A stretch of DNA of 64,000 nt from Chloroflexota bacterium (GCA_024232355.1 JAAEPW010000033.1:1-64000); one strand, 5' to 3'; counted from the stretch's first letter, positions 42,786 to 52,189 are shown. Numbers and translations are program-made. The notes: generated by a model not told the origin, from the letters alone.

Positions 42786-44024
42786 CTATTCGTCACCTTG
42801 GTTTTTTATGTTCACAAACGGCGCGAGTAACATCATTCCTATCCCAAAGGTCGCCAAAGCGGTGCCCACGCTGAAATGATCCGCCAGCAGGCCCAGTATC
42901 GGCGAGAAAACTGCCATCAAAATGGTCGTGAATTGCGATTCCACCGAGAGACCCGATGCCATCACCCGGCAAGAAATTTGATCGCTGATAAAGGCCACAT
43001 TCATCGGCTTTCTCAAGTTCTGCACAATGTACAATCCCAAGAAAACGAGGATCGACAGAATAGCCAAGTTGGACCAGGAGGCTACGCCAGCGATGGTCAA
43101 AAAGACAGCCCCAGCGAGAAAAGTGAGGTTGACGGCCTTGGTCAGGTCTTCAAACTGCTTGCTGAATCGATCGGCACTGCGCGAGGCGTAACTCGTCAGG
43201 AGGTAGATTACGAAATAGACGAGGCCGACGATCACGGCGGCGCGCCGGGTATCGTCCAACGCCATCAAAATCGGCAGAGAGATGGCGAACGCTTTGAGAA
43301 TGGGCTGCACGTAATCCTTGGTCGTTTTGAAAAGAGCCGTAAAACTGGCACTGTTCAATATGGCCCGCATGGCACATCGATCTTTGAATATGGCAAAAAA
43401 GGATTTCAGGGTTGCCTTCATCTGCTCCGAAATGTGACCTTTGCGGAATTGTATCAATTCGCCGTCGAGTTCTTTGGGGTAGCTCATCAGGTTGAAAAGG
43501 TCCAATACATAGGGTATTGTCGAGGCGATAAACATGTAGCGGTAGCTGCCGGTATAGAACACCAACGCCGCTGCGATCAGCGAGTTCACCGCCGATCCAA
43601 ACTGCGAAGCGCCTCGGGTGCGTCCATAGTAGGCCACTTTGTAATCCTTCATGTGGTTGATTTCCAAGTACTCGAGAATTAGGGCCTTGTGTGTCCCCGA
43701 CCGGAACGCTTCGCCGCACGCAAATAGCACCATCGCGGCTGTGTACGCGTAGAAATTCTGCCAAAAGTAGAAAATGACAAACGAGCCAATGTATGACAAA
43801 AAGGCCATCACCATTGACCTTCTGCGTCCAAAAGCGTCGGCATAGACCCCGGTGGGAATTTCGAGAATATTCGTCGCCAGATCGCGAATCGAGTAGAGCA
43901 GGCCGATCTGGAGAAAGGAGAGGCCGCCCTCTCTAAAGATGAGGATGATGAACGGATCAAAGAACCGCAGGTTCTTTAAAAAGCCGTATAGGCAGAATTT
44001 ATAGAATTGTTTATCTTTTTTCAG
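42786..44024 (-). CDS. MFS transporter, probably starting at CTG
   Basis: About 412 residues and twelve hydrophobic segments. The signature loop between helices 2 and 3 reads GVYADAFGRRRSMVMAF. The first ATG in frame (43814) lies after that loop and would remove helices 1 and 2. Extending upstream gives YKFCLYGFLKNLRFFDPFII, a normal first helix, reaching a CTG at 44024 with AAGGAGG exactly 6 nt before it and no ATG, GTG or TTG between. It probably moves the substrate or product of the downstream molybdenum enzyme. Confidence 0.8.
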   Translation of the reverse strand: MKKDKQFYKFCLYGFLKNLRFFDPFIILIFREGGLSFLQIGLLYSIRDLATNILEIPTGVYADAFGRRRSMVMAFLSYIGSFVIFYFWQNFYAYTAAMVLFACGEAFRSGTHKALILEYLEINHMKDYKVAYYGRTRGASQFGSAVNSLIAAALVFYTGSYRYMFIASTIPYVLDLFNLMSYPKELDGELIQFRKGHISEQMKATLKSFFAIFKDRCAMRAILNSASFTALFKTTKDYVQPILKAFAISLPILMALDDTRRAAVIVGLVYFVIYLLTSYASRSADRFSKQFEDLTKAVNLTFLAGAVFLTIAGVASWSNLAILSILVFLGLYIVQNLRKPMNVAFISDQISCRVMASGLSVESQFTTILMAVFSPILGLLADHFSVGTALATFGIGMMLLAPFVNIKNQGDE

Positions 44025-44122
44025 TTGTAGCCTCCTTGTGGATGATTGTTTCTATCCTATAGTATATGGGCGAATGAGCGTTATGGGAATGGAAAAAAGT
44101 GCAAATTTCGGGTACTTTTTCG

Positions 44123-45023
44123 TTATTTGTATGCCTGGGGCGCAACCCCGGCACATTGTTTGAACACTCTGCTGAAATAGGAAGGGTCTTTGTAACCAAG
44201 AACGTGGGCAATTTCTTTGATAGAGAGGTTGGTGTATTTGAGATACCGTTTTGCCTCCAACACCAGACGTTCTTGGATGATGTTTTTGGTTGTTTTGCCC
44301 ACAAAGTGCTTTAGCACCTCGGACAGTTGGCGTGGGGTGATATGTAATGCGGAGGCATAATTGATCCGCACGGTGGGACGTCCAGTAGCGTTCTTCCAAA
44401 AGGGCGACAAAGTTTTGAAAAATATCGTCTCGGTGATCGGTGACCTGGTGCTTTTCCTGAAACGACGTTCTCCTGGCGCGTTCCAATCGGACGAGTAGCA
44501 CGCTCATCAAATGTCTCAAGACTTTATATTTTCCGAATTCTTCTCGACGGCTATACTCTTGGGCAATTTGCTGTAAAAGCCATTCAAAACCAGCCACGTC
44601 CTCTTGGTTGATTGGCAACGTGTGGTTGATGGTCATATTGTTGAACAGGGTAATCTGGTAATTCCACGTCCGTGTGGATGCGGTATCGAGCAAGAAATCA
44701 TCCGTAAAACGAATCAAATACCCTTCAATATCGTGTCTTTCAAGAAACTGATGCACCTGTCCTTTGGCGATCAGGTAAAAGGTGTGTGGTTGAATTTCTA
44801 GTACATGATTATCAACGGCGTGACCGCCGGAACCGGACTTTATCCAAATCAACTCCTGAAAGTTGTGCCTGTGAGGGGACTCGAACGAGGTTATGGGGTA
44901 AGCGCGGGATGACAAAGGCCTGATATCGAACGAAGTATGGTCTTGATGCTGCAGATCGACAAAACGGATCTCGTCAAAACTGGCAACACTTGTCCTTGGG
45001 TGTTGCTCAAATAGTTCGTTCAT
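44123..45023 (-). pseudogene. AraC-family regulator interrupted by a frameshift
   Basis: From the ATG at 45023 one frame encodes an AraC-type cupin sensor domain (FESPHRHNFQELIWIKSGSG, IQPHTFYLIAKGQVHQFLE) and a linker ending FVALLEERYW. The DNA-binding half then continues in another frame: NYASALHITPRQLSEVLKHF, NIIQERLVLEAKRYLKYTNL, SIKEIAHVLGYKDPSYFSRV, ending CAGVAPQAYK at 44123. The switch is near 44365-44390. A one-base correction gives a normal length of about 300. It stands ahead of the MFS-molybdopterin operon and is its likely regulator if functional. Confidence 0.8.
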
Positions 45024-45066
45024 GATGATAAAGGTATCTCCGTATTCAGTACCGGATGTTTTTCTC

Positions 45067-45137
45067 TTGCCACGAATTTCACGAATTACCACGAATGTAA
45101 ATCAAAAATTAGTGTAAATTCGTGTAATTCGTGGCAA
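45067..45137. repeat. Imperfect 21-bp inverted repeat (hairpin)
   Basis: TTGCCACGAATTTCACGAATT (45067-45087; 20 of 21 positions pair with 45117-45137) flanks a 29-nt AT-rich loop that contains a further CCACGAATG copy. It lies between the AraC-like gene and the SnoaL-like gene, where no coding is visible. It resembles a dispersed palindromic repeat. Confidence 0.6.
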
Positions 45138-45191
45138 AAAATTCAGTGTCTATTGGCCACTCATCAAAAGTGTCCGGTAGTGAAAACCCGT

Positions 45192-45563
45192 TTAATATCG
45201 TTCGATAGTGTCAAATTGACGAACTGGGGGATCATAAGGGTCTGGCCAAAATTCTACGATTCGATGGATCAGTCCATCCTTGATCTCGAAAAACGAGATG
45301 CTCGATTGCTCCTCATCGTTGACTCGAAAAGCGATTTGCGATACAGCTTGATGTTGGTCAACGACGAGGCGCACGATTTCGAGGGTCCAATCGCCCGGAT
45401 AGCTTGCGTTAAAATCTCTAAATGCAGTGCGCCCGCGAATTCGTTCTTTTGTTTGCGGAAGATCGTACACAATGTCTTGGTGCAAGAGAGAATCAAATGT
45501 ATCCCAATCTCGAGCGTTTGCTGCTTGCCAGTACTTTTCAATGATCTTTTTGTGAGCGTTCAT
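45192..45563 (-). CDS. SnoaL-like / NTF2-fold protein
   Basis: 123 residues from the ATG at 45563 with GGAGGA 8 nt ahead; an earlier ATG (45578) overlaps that site. The opening KKIIEKYWQAANARDWDTFDSLLHQDIVYDLP and the strands VSQIAFRVNDEE and ISFFEIKDGLIHRIVEFW are characteristic of the SnoaL-like NTF2 fold, a small cone-shaped domain used by many cyclases, isomerases and binding proteins. Activity is unknown. It follows the ABC-2 permease by 24 nt on the same strand. Confidence 0.82.
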   Translation of the reverse strand: MNAHKKIIEKYWQAANARDWDTFDSLLHQDIVYDLPQTKERIRGRTAFRDFNASYPGDWTLEIVRLVVDQHQAVSQIAFRVNDEEQSSISFFEIKDGLIHRIVEFWPDPYDPPVRQFDTIERY

Positions 45564-45587
45564 TATCTTGTCCTCCAACGTTGCTTC

Positions 45588-46802
45588 CTATTCGTACCGA
45601 AGACGCCATACGCCAACGACGAAAAAAACCAGGGCAAAGCTCAGCAGAACCCCCACCTCTGGCAGCACGCCGTTTACGCCCTGCCCGCGCACGATGATGT
45701 CGTTGAACCCGATCATCGCCCAGGTAGACGGTAACGCTTTGACGACGGTCTGGTAAATCTGGGGTGTGACCTCCAACGGCCACCACGCACCGCCCAGGGC
45801 CGCCATCAGCATGGAGAATAGGGTGGTCAGTCCGCTGGATTGCCGTTGCGTTTTGAGAAAGGTGCTCAGCAGGACGCCAAACGCCACACCCGTCAGACCA
45901 AAGGACAGCACCATCAGTGCCAGGGCCGGGGGCGACTGTCCCCAGTTCACGCCGAAAACCGCCGCGCCGACGACGATCAGCAGTGCCATCTGCACGATGC
46001 CCATTCCCAGGTGGCCCAGGACCTTGCCGCAGAGGATGGTGGCCTTGCCGGTCGGCGTGATTAGCAGGCGGCGCAGTGTGCCCCGCAGCCGTTCGTCGAC
46101 AAAGACGTAGGACGCGCCGATCAGAGTCGTGAGCGTCCAGGTGACGAGCTGCCCTGCTGACGATTGCTCGAACCCGCTGGCGATTCGTTCGTCCACCTCG
46201 GGCGGCCGGGTGACTGTGACACTGACCGGCGGATCATCCAATACCTGCCGCGCCATAACCAAACCCTGTGCAAAGTACGCCTGGCGAGCGGCATCACTCT
46301 CAAAGGGCCGGATACGCTCTGCCTCGGCGACGCTGGCGCGGGCTGCAGTCACTGCGCTGTCCACTTGCCCCGCGGCGGCGTGGATGGTCTGTTCCACAGC
46401 TAGCACGCGATTGTCATTGGGTGACTTGCGCAAGCTTAATTCTGTCGGTTGACCATCCAGCAGTGCATCCCCAAAATCAGCCGGGATGGTCAAGATCGCC
46501 AGTGCGTCTTCCTCCTCGAACAACCGCTCGGCTTGTTCGCGCGACTCGAACACCGGGCGGATCACGTCGGACGCTTCCAGCGCCGCGCCCAGCTCTGCCG
46601 ACAAATCGCTGCTGTCCTCGTCCACCACCAACACCGGAAAACGATGGTCGGCGTCCGGGTCATCCTCGTCGTACATACTGCTCATACTGGCACCGATGAC
46701 GGCCGTAAATACCAGAGGCAGAATCAAAAAGAACACCAGCGTCCAGGTAGATGAAAATTCGATTTTTACGTCGTTCCAGGCAATGTCAAATATCTTGCGC
46801 AT
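45588..46802 (-). CDS. ABC-2 permease
   Basis: 404 residues. Helix 1 (WTLVFFLILPLVFTAVIGASM), an extracytoplasmic domain with LVVDEDSSDLSAEL and ALAILTIPADFGDALL, and C-terminal helices after FVDERLRGTLRRLLITPTG. Its ATG lies within the end of the unknown gene upstream (17-nt overlap). No ATPase gene adjoins. It is related to the permease at 47557-48825 and to that at 33449-34636. Confidence 0.88.
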   Translation of the reverse strand: MRKIFDIAWNDVKIEFSSTWTLVFFLILPLVFTAVIGASMSSMYDEDDPDADHRFPVLVVDEDSSDLSAELGAALEASDVIRPVFESREQAERLFEEEDALAILTIPADFGDALLDGQPTELSLRKSPNDNRVLAVEQTIHAAAGQVDSAVTAARASVAEAERIRPFESDAARQAYFAQGLVMARQVLDDPPVSVTVTRPPEVDERIASGFEQSSAGQLVTWTLTTLIGASYVFVDERLRGTLRRLLITPTGKATILCGKVLGHLGMGIVQMALLIVVGAAVFGVNWGQSPPALALMVLSFGLTGVAFGVLLSTFLKTQRQSSGLTTLFSMLMAALGGAWWPLEVTPQIYQTVVKALPSTWAMIGFNDIIVRGQGVNGVLPEVGVLLSFALVFFVVGVWRLRYE

Positions 46803-47529
46803 AGCTTTCCCGATCCGTGAATTCTACCGAAAGGTTGTTTGATTGATAATAGATGGTGTTATCTGGACGCATGCCAAACTCAGCTTGCTCGACATCTGGC
46901 AGCCATCGTCGTCCTGCTACTTTGCTAACAAGGCCTTCAACCAGCAACTCATCGTGGTTCTCATTCACAGGGGCAACATAAACTTCAAAATAGTATTTGG
47001 TACCTGAAGATCCTGCCACTTTCACCACGTTCTCACTGTCGACCAAGGTTCGCAACTCATCATAAGACCATTGTTTATAGGGAACCAGGTGCTGAATCAA
47101 AACGGTCATTGCTTCTTCTCGATCTAGGCTCCCACGATCTATCAAGTTTACCAATTTACGACAAAGAGAGCCAACCTTTTCGCGCAAGTTCCTCGGTTTT
47201 CGCGGGCTAAACCATTCGAGAACTAGAGAATTTGTGATATCTCGATCGGCTTGCAAATCAGCCACAATGTGTTGTGCCAAGATAGGCCAGTCCTCAGCCT
47301 TAATGCCTTGATAATATTTCCATTGATGATTACTGGCGTCTATCCAGCCATCCCAAAAGTTGAACGATGTGTGAAGTTTCAAGAACTCTAGTCCTGCTCT
47401 CCGCGGTAGACCATCGTCCATTTCATCAAATCCATCCTCTAATTTTTCGTAGGCTCCTGCCTTGTGACAGTCTGCTGCTTGGGAAAGTCTTTGAATCATC
47501 AAGTTTCTGGCTTTGTCATAATTGAACAT
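46786..47529 (-). CDS. Protein of unknown function between two ABC permease genes
   Basis: 247 residues, no signal or membrane segment. I recognise no domain. The N-terminal half is helical and Trp-rich (FNFWDGWIDASNHQWKYY, AEDWPILAQHIVADLQ). The C-terminal part (YYFEVYVAPVNENHDELLVEG and a final IYYQSNNLSVEFTD) looks like beta sheet. It starts 27 nt after one permease and overlaps the next by 17 nt, so it is translated within the transporter operon. Its DNA is more AT-rich than either permease, suggesting insertion. Confidence 0.65.
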   Translation of the reverse strand: MFNYDKARNLMIQRLSQAADCHKAGAYEKLEDGFDEMDDGLPRRAGLEFLKLHTSFNFWDGWIDASNHQWKYYQGIKAEDWPILAQHIVADLQADRDITNSLVLEWFSPRKPRNLREKVGSLCRKLVNLIDRGSLDREEAMTVLIQHLVPYKQWSYDELRTLVDSENVVKVAGSSGTKYYFEVYVAPVNENHDELLVEGLVSKVAGRRWLPDVEQAEFGMRPDNTIYYQSNNLSVEFTDRESYAQDI

Positions 47530-47556
47530 TGTTCTGTACCTTTTGGCTGGCTGAAT

Positions 47557-48825
47557 TCAAGTAGATCGCCGACGAAAGGCCAGTACCGCTACCCCAAACA
47601 GCACGCCAGCCATCACCAGCAACGCGACGATAAATCCTGTTACGTCGGCCAAATCTCCCCCAGCAGTCAGCGTGTTGAATGCCTCCAGCGCCCAGGCGTT
47701 GGGCGTCACATAGCTGATGGTCTGCATCCATTGAGGCAATGTCTGCCTGGGTATAAAATTACCGGCCAACGCGCCAAAGGTGAGGCTCAACGCCGTGCCA
47801 ATCGCGTTGGCCTGGCCGGGCGTGCGCGCGACAGCGGCCATCAATATCCCCCAACCGGTAGCCGCCGCCACCAACGCCATCACCACCAACACCAATGGCC
47901 CCGGCGATCCCCACCGCGCGCCGAACAGCAACCCGCTGGCCCCAATGAGAATGGTCAACTGGGCCAGTCCGGTCAAATAGATGCCAAACATCTTGCCGCC
48001 GAGCACTTGGGCTGCCAGCGTCGGCGTGGTCAATAGCCGAGGGAGCGTGCCCGCGCTTTGTTCGGCCAGGATCTTTCTCCCGCCAGCCGTTGCGGTGAAC
48101 ATTAGGAACATGACGGCCATACTGGGGCCCATATAGGTCAGCCAGTCAAAATCTTGGCTCTCCCTCTCGGTTCCCATCTCACCCTTGATCGCGATCAGCC
48201 CTCCCCCGGCGGCATGTTCCCCCGTCCGCCCACCGATCTCGCGCCCCAGCGATTCGGCCTGCAGCGGCGGGATCAATCCACTGGCGATGAGTTGGACAAT
48301 AGATACCTGTCCACCGGCTAGCCCAGTCATCACCCGGCTGATGAATTCGTCCACGATGCCCTGGATCACACCGGCACTGATGGGCTGGGTCGGGTTGGCA
48401 TAGATCTCGATCGCGCTCTCCTGGCGCTCCAACGTTGTGGGCGAGTCGTCCGGCATCAATCCCGCCGGGACGATGCTCTCGGAAAAGTTTGCCGGGACGA
48501 TGATGGCGGCCGCTGTTTCATCGGCGTCTACTGTGGCGCGGGCCGCTGCATCGTCGCTCATAAAAGTTGGCTCTACCAGGTTGGCCAGCTCTTCCGACTT
48601 GAATGTCTCGACCAGAAAAGTGCCAAACTCGCCAGTATCGTGGTTGACGATCACGACCGGAATATTGGATAGCCCGCTGCTGCCTCCACCCCCGGTGAGG
48701 CCGCCAAAGGCGAAGGCTATCGCCAGCGTCAGGGCAAAAGGCGTGACCAGCATCACGGCCAGTGCCGTCGGGTCGCGGAATGTGACAGTTAGGTCTTTCC
48801 AGGCGATGTTCAGTATTTTGTTCAC
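47557..48825 (-). CDS. ABC-2 permease
   Basis: 422 residues from a GTG with GAGAGGA upstream. Helix 1 (PTALAVMLVTPFALTLAIAFA), a large extracytoplasmic domain with VVIVNHDTGEFGTFL and AAAIIVPANFSES, then helices after ILAEQSAGTLPRLLTTPTL. It leads a unit of permease, unknown gene, permease and SnoaL-like gene. The ATPase is not encoded nearby; the closest is at 35969. Confidence 0.88.
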   Translation of the reverse strand: MNKILNIAWKDLTVTFRDPTALAVMLVTPFALTLAIAFAFGGLTGGGGSSGLSNIPVVIVNHDTGEFGTFLVETFKSEELANLVEPTFMSDDAAARATVDADETAAAIIVPANFSESIVPAGLMPDDSPTTLERQESAIEIYANPTQPISAGVIQGIVDEFISRVMTGLAGGQVSIVQLIASGLIPPLQAESLGREIGGRTGEHAAGGGLIAIKGEMGTERESQDFDWLTYMGPSMAVMFLMFTATAGGRKILAEQSAGTLPRLLTTPTLAAQVLGGKMFGIYLTGLAQLTILIGASGLLFGARWGSPGPLVLVVMALVAAATGWGILMAAVARTPGQANAIGTALSLTFGALAGNFIPRQTLPQWMQTISYVTPNAWALEAFNTLTAGGDLADVTGFIVALLVMAGVLFGVAVLAFRRRST

Positions 48826-48871
48826 CGTCGTCCTCTCAAATCATCTATTTCTGACATGTGGACCAAGTTCT

Positions 48872-48877
48872 ATTATA
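48872..48877 (-). promoter_or_regulatory. Probable -10 box of the permease operon
   Basis: TATAAT on the minus strand, 46 nt before the GTG at 48825. No good -35 box was found at 16-18 nt, so the site is tentative. Confidence 0.4.
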
Positions 48878-49094
48878 GCACAAATCAGCTACTATTCAGG
48901 TGTTATCGTGCTTCTGTTCCAATCAGTTTCGGTGTATACTGCGTTAAGCACGCCAACAGAGAAAGCAGATCGCATAGAATCGAGTGTTGTTGGGGCCTTG
49001 AAAATGTCGGCAAACACTTTAATTCGACGGAGATCAGAATAGAATGATTATTTATGCTAGGTTCAGTTGCTAGATAAGAGGAGTCGCGTCGACA

Positions 49095-49385
49095 ATGAAC
49101 AGAAACAAACTAATAATTGAATTAGAACAAGCGTTAGCAATCGTCTCACGTTACGAAGGTGGTTATTCAGGCGAATTCCTTGATGCTAAAGAGTTTGCCG
49201 TTGCACTGCAGGAAGCAATAGGAAAGTTCAAAGCCGGTGATGATAGCTGTGTCAAAGATTTACGGCTTTGGTTTGCACCAACAACAGCGTGGGATGATTT
49301 CGTTGGGTATACAGGTATCGAGTTGGGACATTCCATTTTTGAACAACTGGATAAATATATCAAAAAGAACAAAATTGAAATGTAA
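49095..49385 (+). CDS. Small protein of unknown function
   Basis: 96 residues, no signal or membrane segment, mostly helical. It contains LIIELEQALAIVSRYEGGYS and WFAPTTAWDDFVG. AAGAGGAG lies 11 nt upstream of the ATG. It is AT-rich relative to its neighbours. The size, helical content and acidic character resemble small immunity-type proteins, but no toxin gene is next to it and I do not assign a function. Confidence 0.55.
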   Translation: MNRNKLIIELEQALAIVSRYEGGYSGEFLDAKEFAVALQEAIGKFKAGDDSCVKDLRLWFAPTTAWDDFVGYTGIELGHSIFEQLDKYIKKNKIEM

Positions 49386-49493
49386 CAAGAGATTGCAGTG
49401 GACTCGCGTAGCTCCCCGGTAGACTCTCTGTTGAATCGGAATAAAGGGGAAAGCCGGCGTACTGGTGGTTTTGTGACAAAACAGGAGGTCAAG

Positions 49494-49853
49494 ATGAGTT
49501 TTCTAAATCGTTTGTTTGGCGGCGGCAAGAAAAAGCAGAAAGAACAGCGCCAAGAACCACGTAAAGAACCCAAGCCCCGAGTTCGCAGCAAACCCGATTT
49601 TCCCCTTGGAGACAACATCATAGACGACCCCGATATCAAGACCTTTGCGGATCTGGCACGCTATTACCCGCTGCCAGCAGGGTTCGAGTACCAAGAAAAC
49701 GCCGAGGGTGTGCCCGGGGTGATCCGCGTGGGACACGACGAATGGTACAAATTCCTCATCGAGGCCGACATGCTCACCTTTGACAAGCCCTATACCCGGG
49801 AGGACGGCAGGACCGGCTATAAAACCACCGAGGTGTTCAAACGCTCACGCTGA
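49494..49853 (+). CDS. Small basic-headed protein of unknown function
   Basis: 119 residues from the ATG at 49494 with AGGAGG 5 nt ahead; the open frame extends 96 nt further back without a site. The head is FLNRLFGGGKKKQKEQRQ, a lysine-rich flexible region, followed by a compact acidic domain (FADLARYYPLPAGFEYQE, VGHDEWYKFLIEADML). No family recognised. Its 3' end overlaps the convergent hypF gene by 9 bp. Confidence 0.6.
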   Translation: MSFLNRLFGGGKKKQKEQRQEPRKEPKPRVRSKPDFPLGDNIIDDPDIKTFADLARYYPLPAGFEYQENAEGVPGVIRVGHDEWYKFLIEADMLTFDKPYTREDGRTGYKTTEVFKRSR

Positions 49854-52127
49854 CATCGCGCCCGCTATCACTGCTTGCCCCAACGAGATTCCACCGTCGT
49901 TGGGCGGCACCAGTTGATGGGTGTAGACCGTAAAGCCAGCCACCTGTAAGAGCGCCACCGTTCTTTCTAGCAGCGTGATGTTCTGAAAGACGCCGCCAGA
50001 GAGGGCCACTTGATCTAAACCAGTCTCGTCCCGCAGCTGCAGGCAGACGTCGCGCACCATCGCCGCCAGTCCGTTGTGGAATTTGACAGCAATGACGCCG
50101 ACCGGCACTCTCGCCCGCACATCGGCGACGATGGCGCGGATGCACGGGGCAGGATCAATTTGCTCGCCCAGGTCAAAGGGGTATGCGTCCTCTACTCCCT
50201 TTTTCACCAATCCTTCCAGTTCAATGGCTGCCTGGGCCTCATAGTTGATCTCTTGGCACACGCCCGCCAGGGCAGAGACGGCGTCAAAGAGCCGTCCGAT
50301 GCTGGACGTGGATACGGCGTTCAGTTCCCGCTCCAACTGCTGGACCAGAATCGTCCGCTCGGCGGCGGGGGATGCTGCCACCGGAGGCAAGTCGTCCTCC
50401 CAGGGAATCCCCGCCGACCACAGGTGGGCCATCGCGGTGCGGTACGGACGGCGAATTGCAGCGTCTCCACCAGGGAGCGGCACGTACTTGAGATGAGCTG
50501 CTCGACGGAAGGAACCGTAATCAGCAATCAGAAACTCTCCACCCCAAATCGCTCCATCGGTGCCATAGCCGGTGCCGTCGAAAGCCACTCCGATGACGGG
50601 TTGCTCCCCGCTCAACCCATTCTCCGCCATACAAGCTGCGATATGCGCGTGATGGTGCTGAACTGCCACTTGTTTGCCAATTGTCACTTGCTCCTTCGCA
50701 TACCGGGTCGAGAGATACGTCGGGTGCATATCGTGGACGATGATTTCTGGCTCAATACGAAACGTGCGCTCCAGTTGCTCCACCATCTGCTCGAAAAAGC
50801 GCAGCGTCTCGTAATTCTCCATATCGCCAATGTGCTGACTGAGAAAGGCGTACCGCTCGCGGGTGAGGCAAAAAGTGTTCTTGAGTTCCCCTCCCACCGC
50901 CATCACCTGTGGCACGGAGAAGGGAAGATGCACCGGATAAGGCGCGTACCCCCGCGAGCGACGCACCGGCAGTTCTACCCCGCCAAATATGCGGGTGACG
51001 CTGTCGTCGCAGCGGGCGTGGATGTCGCGGTCGTGCAGGAGGAACGCGTCCGCCAGGCTCGCCAGCCGATCCAGTGCCTCATTGTTGCCGGTAGCGATGG
51101 GCTCCTCGGAATAGTTGCCCGAGGTCATCACCAGCGCGATGGGAAAATCATCCACAGGTTCCAGCAGCAAATAGTGGAGGGGCGTGTACGGAAGCATCAC
51201 GCCCAGATATTGATTGCCGGGGGCGACGCGAGAAGAGATGAGATCATTGGAACGTTGACGCAGCAAGATGATGGGCCGCTCGTGAGAGGTGAGCAGCGCT
51301 CGTTCCTCTTTGTTCACCTGGCAGTATTGCTTTACTATCTCCAGGTCAAAGGACATCAGGGCAAAGGGCTTGTCCACCCGGCCTTTTCGCTCTCGCAGTT
51401 TGTCCACCGCCTCGTTGTTCGTCGCATCGCAGGCTAGGTGAAAACCACCCAACCCCTTGATGGCAACCACTTTTCCCTCAACCAGCGCTTTCCGTGTCTC
51501 CCGAATCGCTGCCTCGCCCACTTGTCCACTTGCAGACTTGCCCATTTGAAACCAGACCTTGGGCCCACACACCGGGCACGCATTCGGCTGCGCGTGAAAG
51601 CGACGGTTGCTCGGATCGACGTACTCGGCCTGGCAATCGGGGCACAACTTGAAGGGGGCCATCGTCGTCTTGGGCCGGTCGTAGGGGATGTCCTGGATGA
51701 TCGTAAAGCGCGGGCCGCAGTTGGTGCAGTTGATGAATGGGTAGCGATGGCGGCGGTCGTTTGAATCAAATAGTTCGTGCAGGCAATCGGCGCAGATGGC
51801 GACGTCGGGCGAGATGGGCTGGAACTCGCCTTCGCGGGCCTCAGAATGACGGATGACAAACTCATCCGGTATCGGCTTTGGCAGCGCGATCTCTTTGACC
51901 GTGACCTGCTCGATGCGGGAGAGCGGGGGGGCATCGGAGCGCAGCCGTTCGGCGAATTCGTCCAGCACCGCGGCGGGGGCAATGGCTTCGATCTCGACAC
52001 CGGCGGAGCTATTGAGCACCCAACCGGAGAGGCTTAATTCGGCGGCCAGGTTGTACACAAAGGGGCGAAATCCCACCCCTTGCACGACGCCGGTGATGTG
52101 GATGTAACAGGCTTTAAGATTGTTCAT
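49845..52127 (-). CDS. hypF: Carbamoyltransferase HypF ([NiFe]-hydrogenase maturation)
   Basis: 760 residues from the ATG at 52127; a GTG at 52139 is an alternative. Domains in order are acylphosphatase (VVQGVGFRPFVYNLAAE), two zinc-finger repeats (CADC...CTNC, CPDC...CPVC), a YrdC-like domain (KGLGGFHLACDATN, LLRQRSNDL) and a Kae1-like C-terminal domain (VQHHHAHIAACMAENG, VIGVAFDGTGYGTDG, VALSGGVFQNI). HypF makes the carbamoyl adduct on HypE used to build the cyanide ligands of hydrogenase. No other hyp or hydrogenase gene is in the window. It has a good promoter. Confidence 0.95.
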   Translation of the reverse strand: MNNLKACYIHITGVVQGVGFRPFVYNLAAELSLSGWVLNSSAGVEIEAIAPAAVLDEFAERLRSDAPPLSRIEQVTVKEIALPKPIPDEFVIRHSEAREGEFQPISPDVAICADCLHELFDSNDRRHRYPFINCTNCGPRFTIIQDIPYDRPKTTMAPFKLCPDCQAEYVDPSNRRFHAQPNACPVCGPKVWFQMGKSASGQVGEAAIRETRKALVEGKVVAIKGLGGFHLACDATNNEAVDKLRERKGRVDKPFALMSFDLEIVKQYCQVNKEERALLTSHERPIILLRQRSNDLISSRVAPGNQYLGVMLPYTPLHYLLLEPVDDFPIALVMTSGNYSEEPIATGNNEALDRLASLADAFLLHDRDIHARCDDSVTRIFGGVELPVRRSRGYAPYPVHLPFSVPQVMAVGGELKNTFCLTRERYAFLSQHIGDMENYETLRFFEQMVEQLERTFRIEPEIIVHDMHPTYLSTRYAKEQVTIGKQVAVQHHHAHIAACMAENGLSGEQPVIGVAFDGTGYGTDGAIWGGEFLIADYGSFRRAAHLKYVPLPGGDAAIRRPYRTAMAHLWSAGIPWEDDLPPVAASPAAERTILVQQLERELNAVSTSSIGRLFDAVSALAGVCQEINYEAQAAIELEGLVKKGVEDAYPFDLGEQIDPAPCIRAIVADVRARVPVGVIAVKFHNGLAAMVRDVCLQLRDETGLDQVALSGGVFQNITLLERTVALLQVAGFTVYTHQLVPPNDGGISLGQAVIAGAMSA

Positions 52128-52160
52128 TGCTTTGCTCACTATTTAGAATTGAGTGAGCAG

Positions 52161-52189
52161 AGTATACACCAGCCGGTCTATCCTGTCCA
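52161..52189 (-). promoter_or_regulatory. Sigma70 promoter for hypF
   Basis: Minus strand TGGACA (52184-52189) and TATACT (52161-52166), spacing 17 nt, about 34 nt ahead of the ATG. Confidence 0.65.

Noticed and set aside
50076..51437. 453-codon plus-strand frame
   Set aside because: Antisense to hypF, whose domains are unambiguous.
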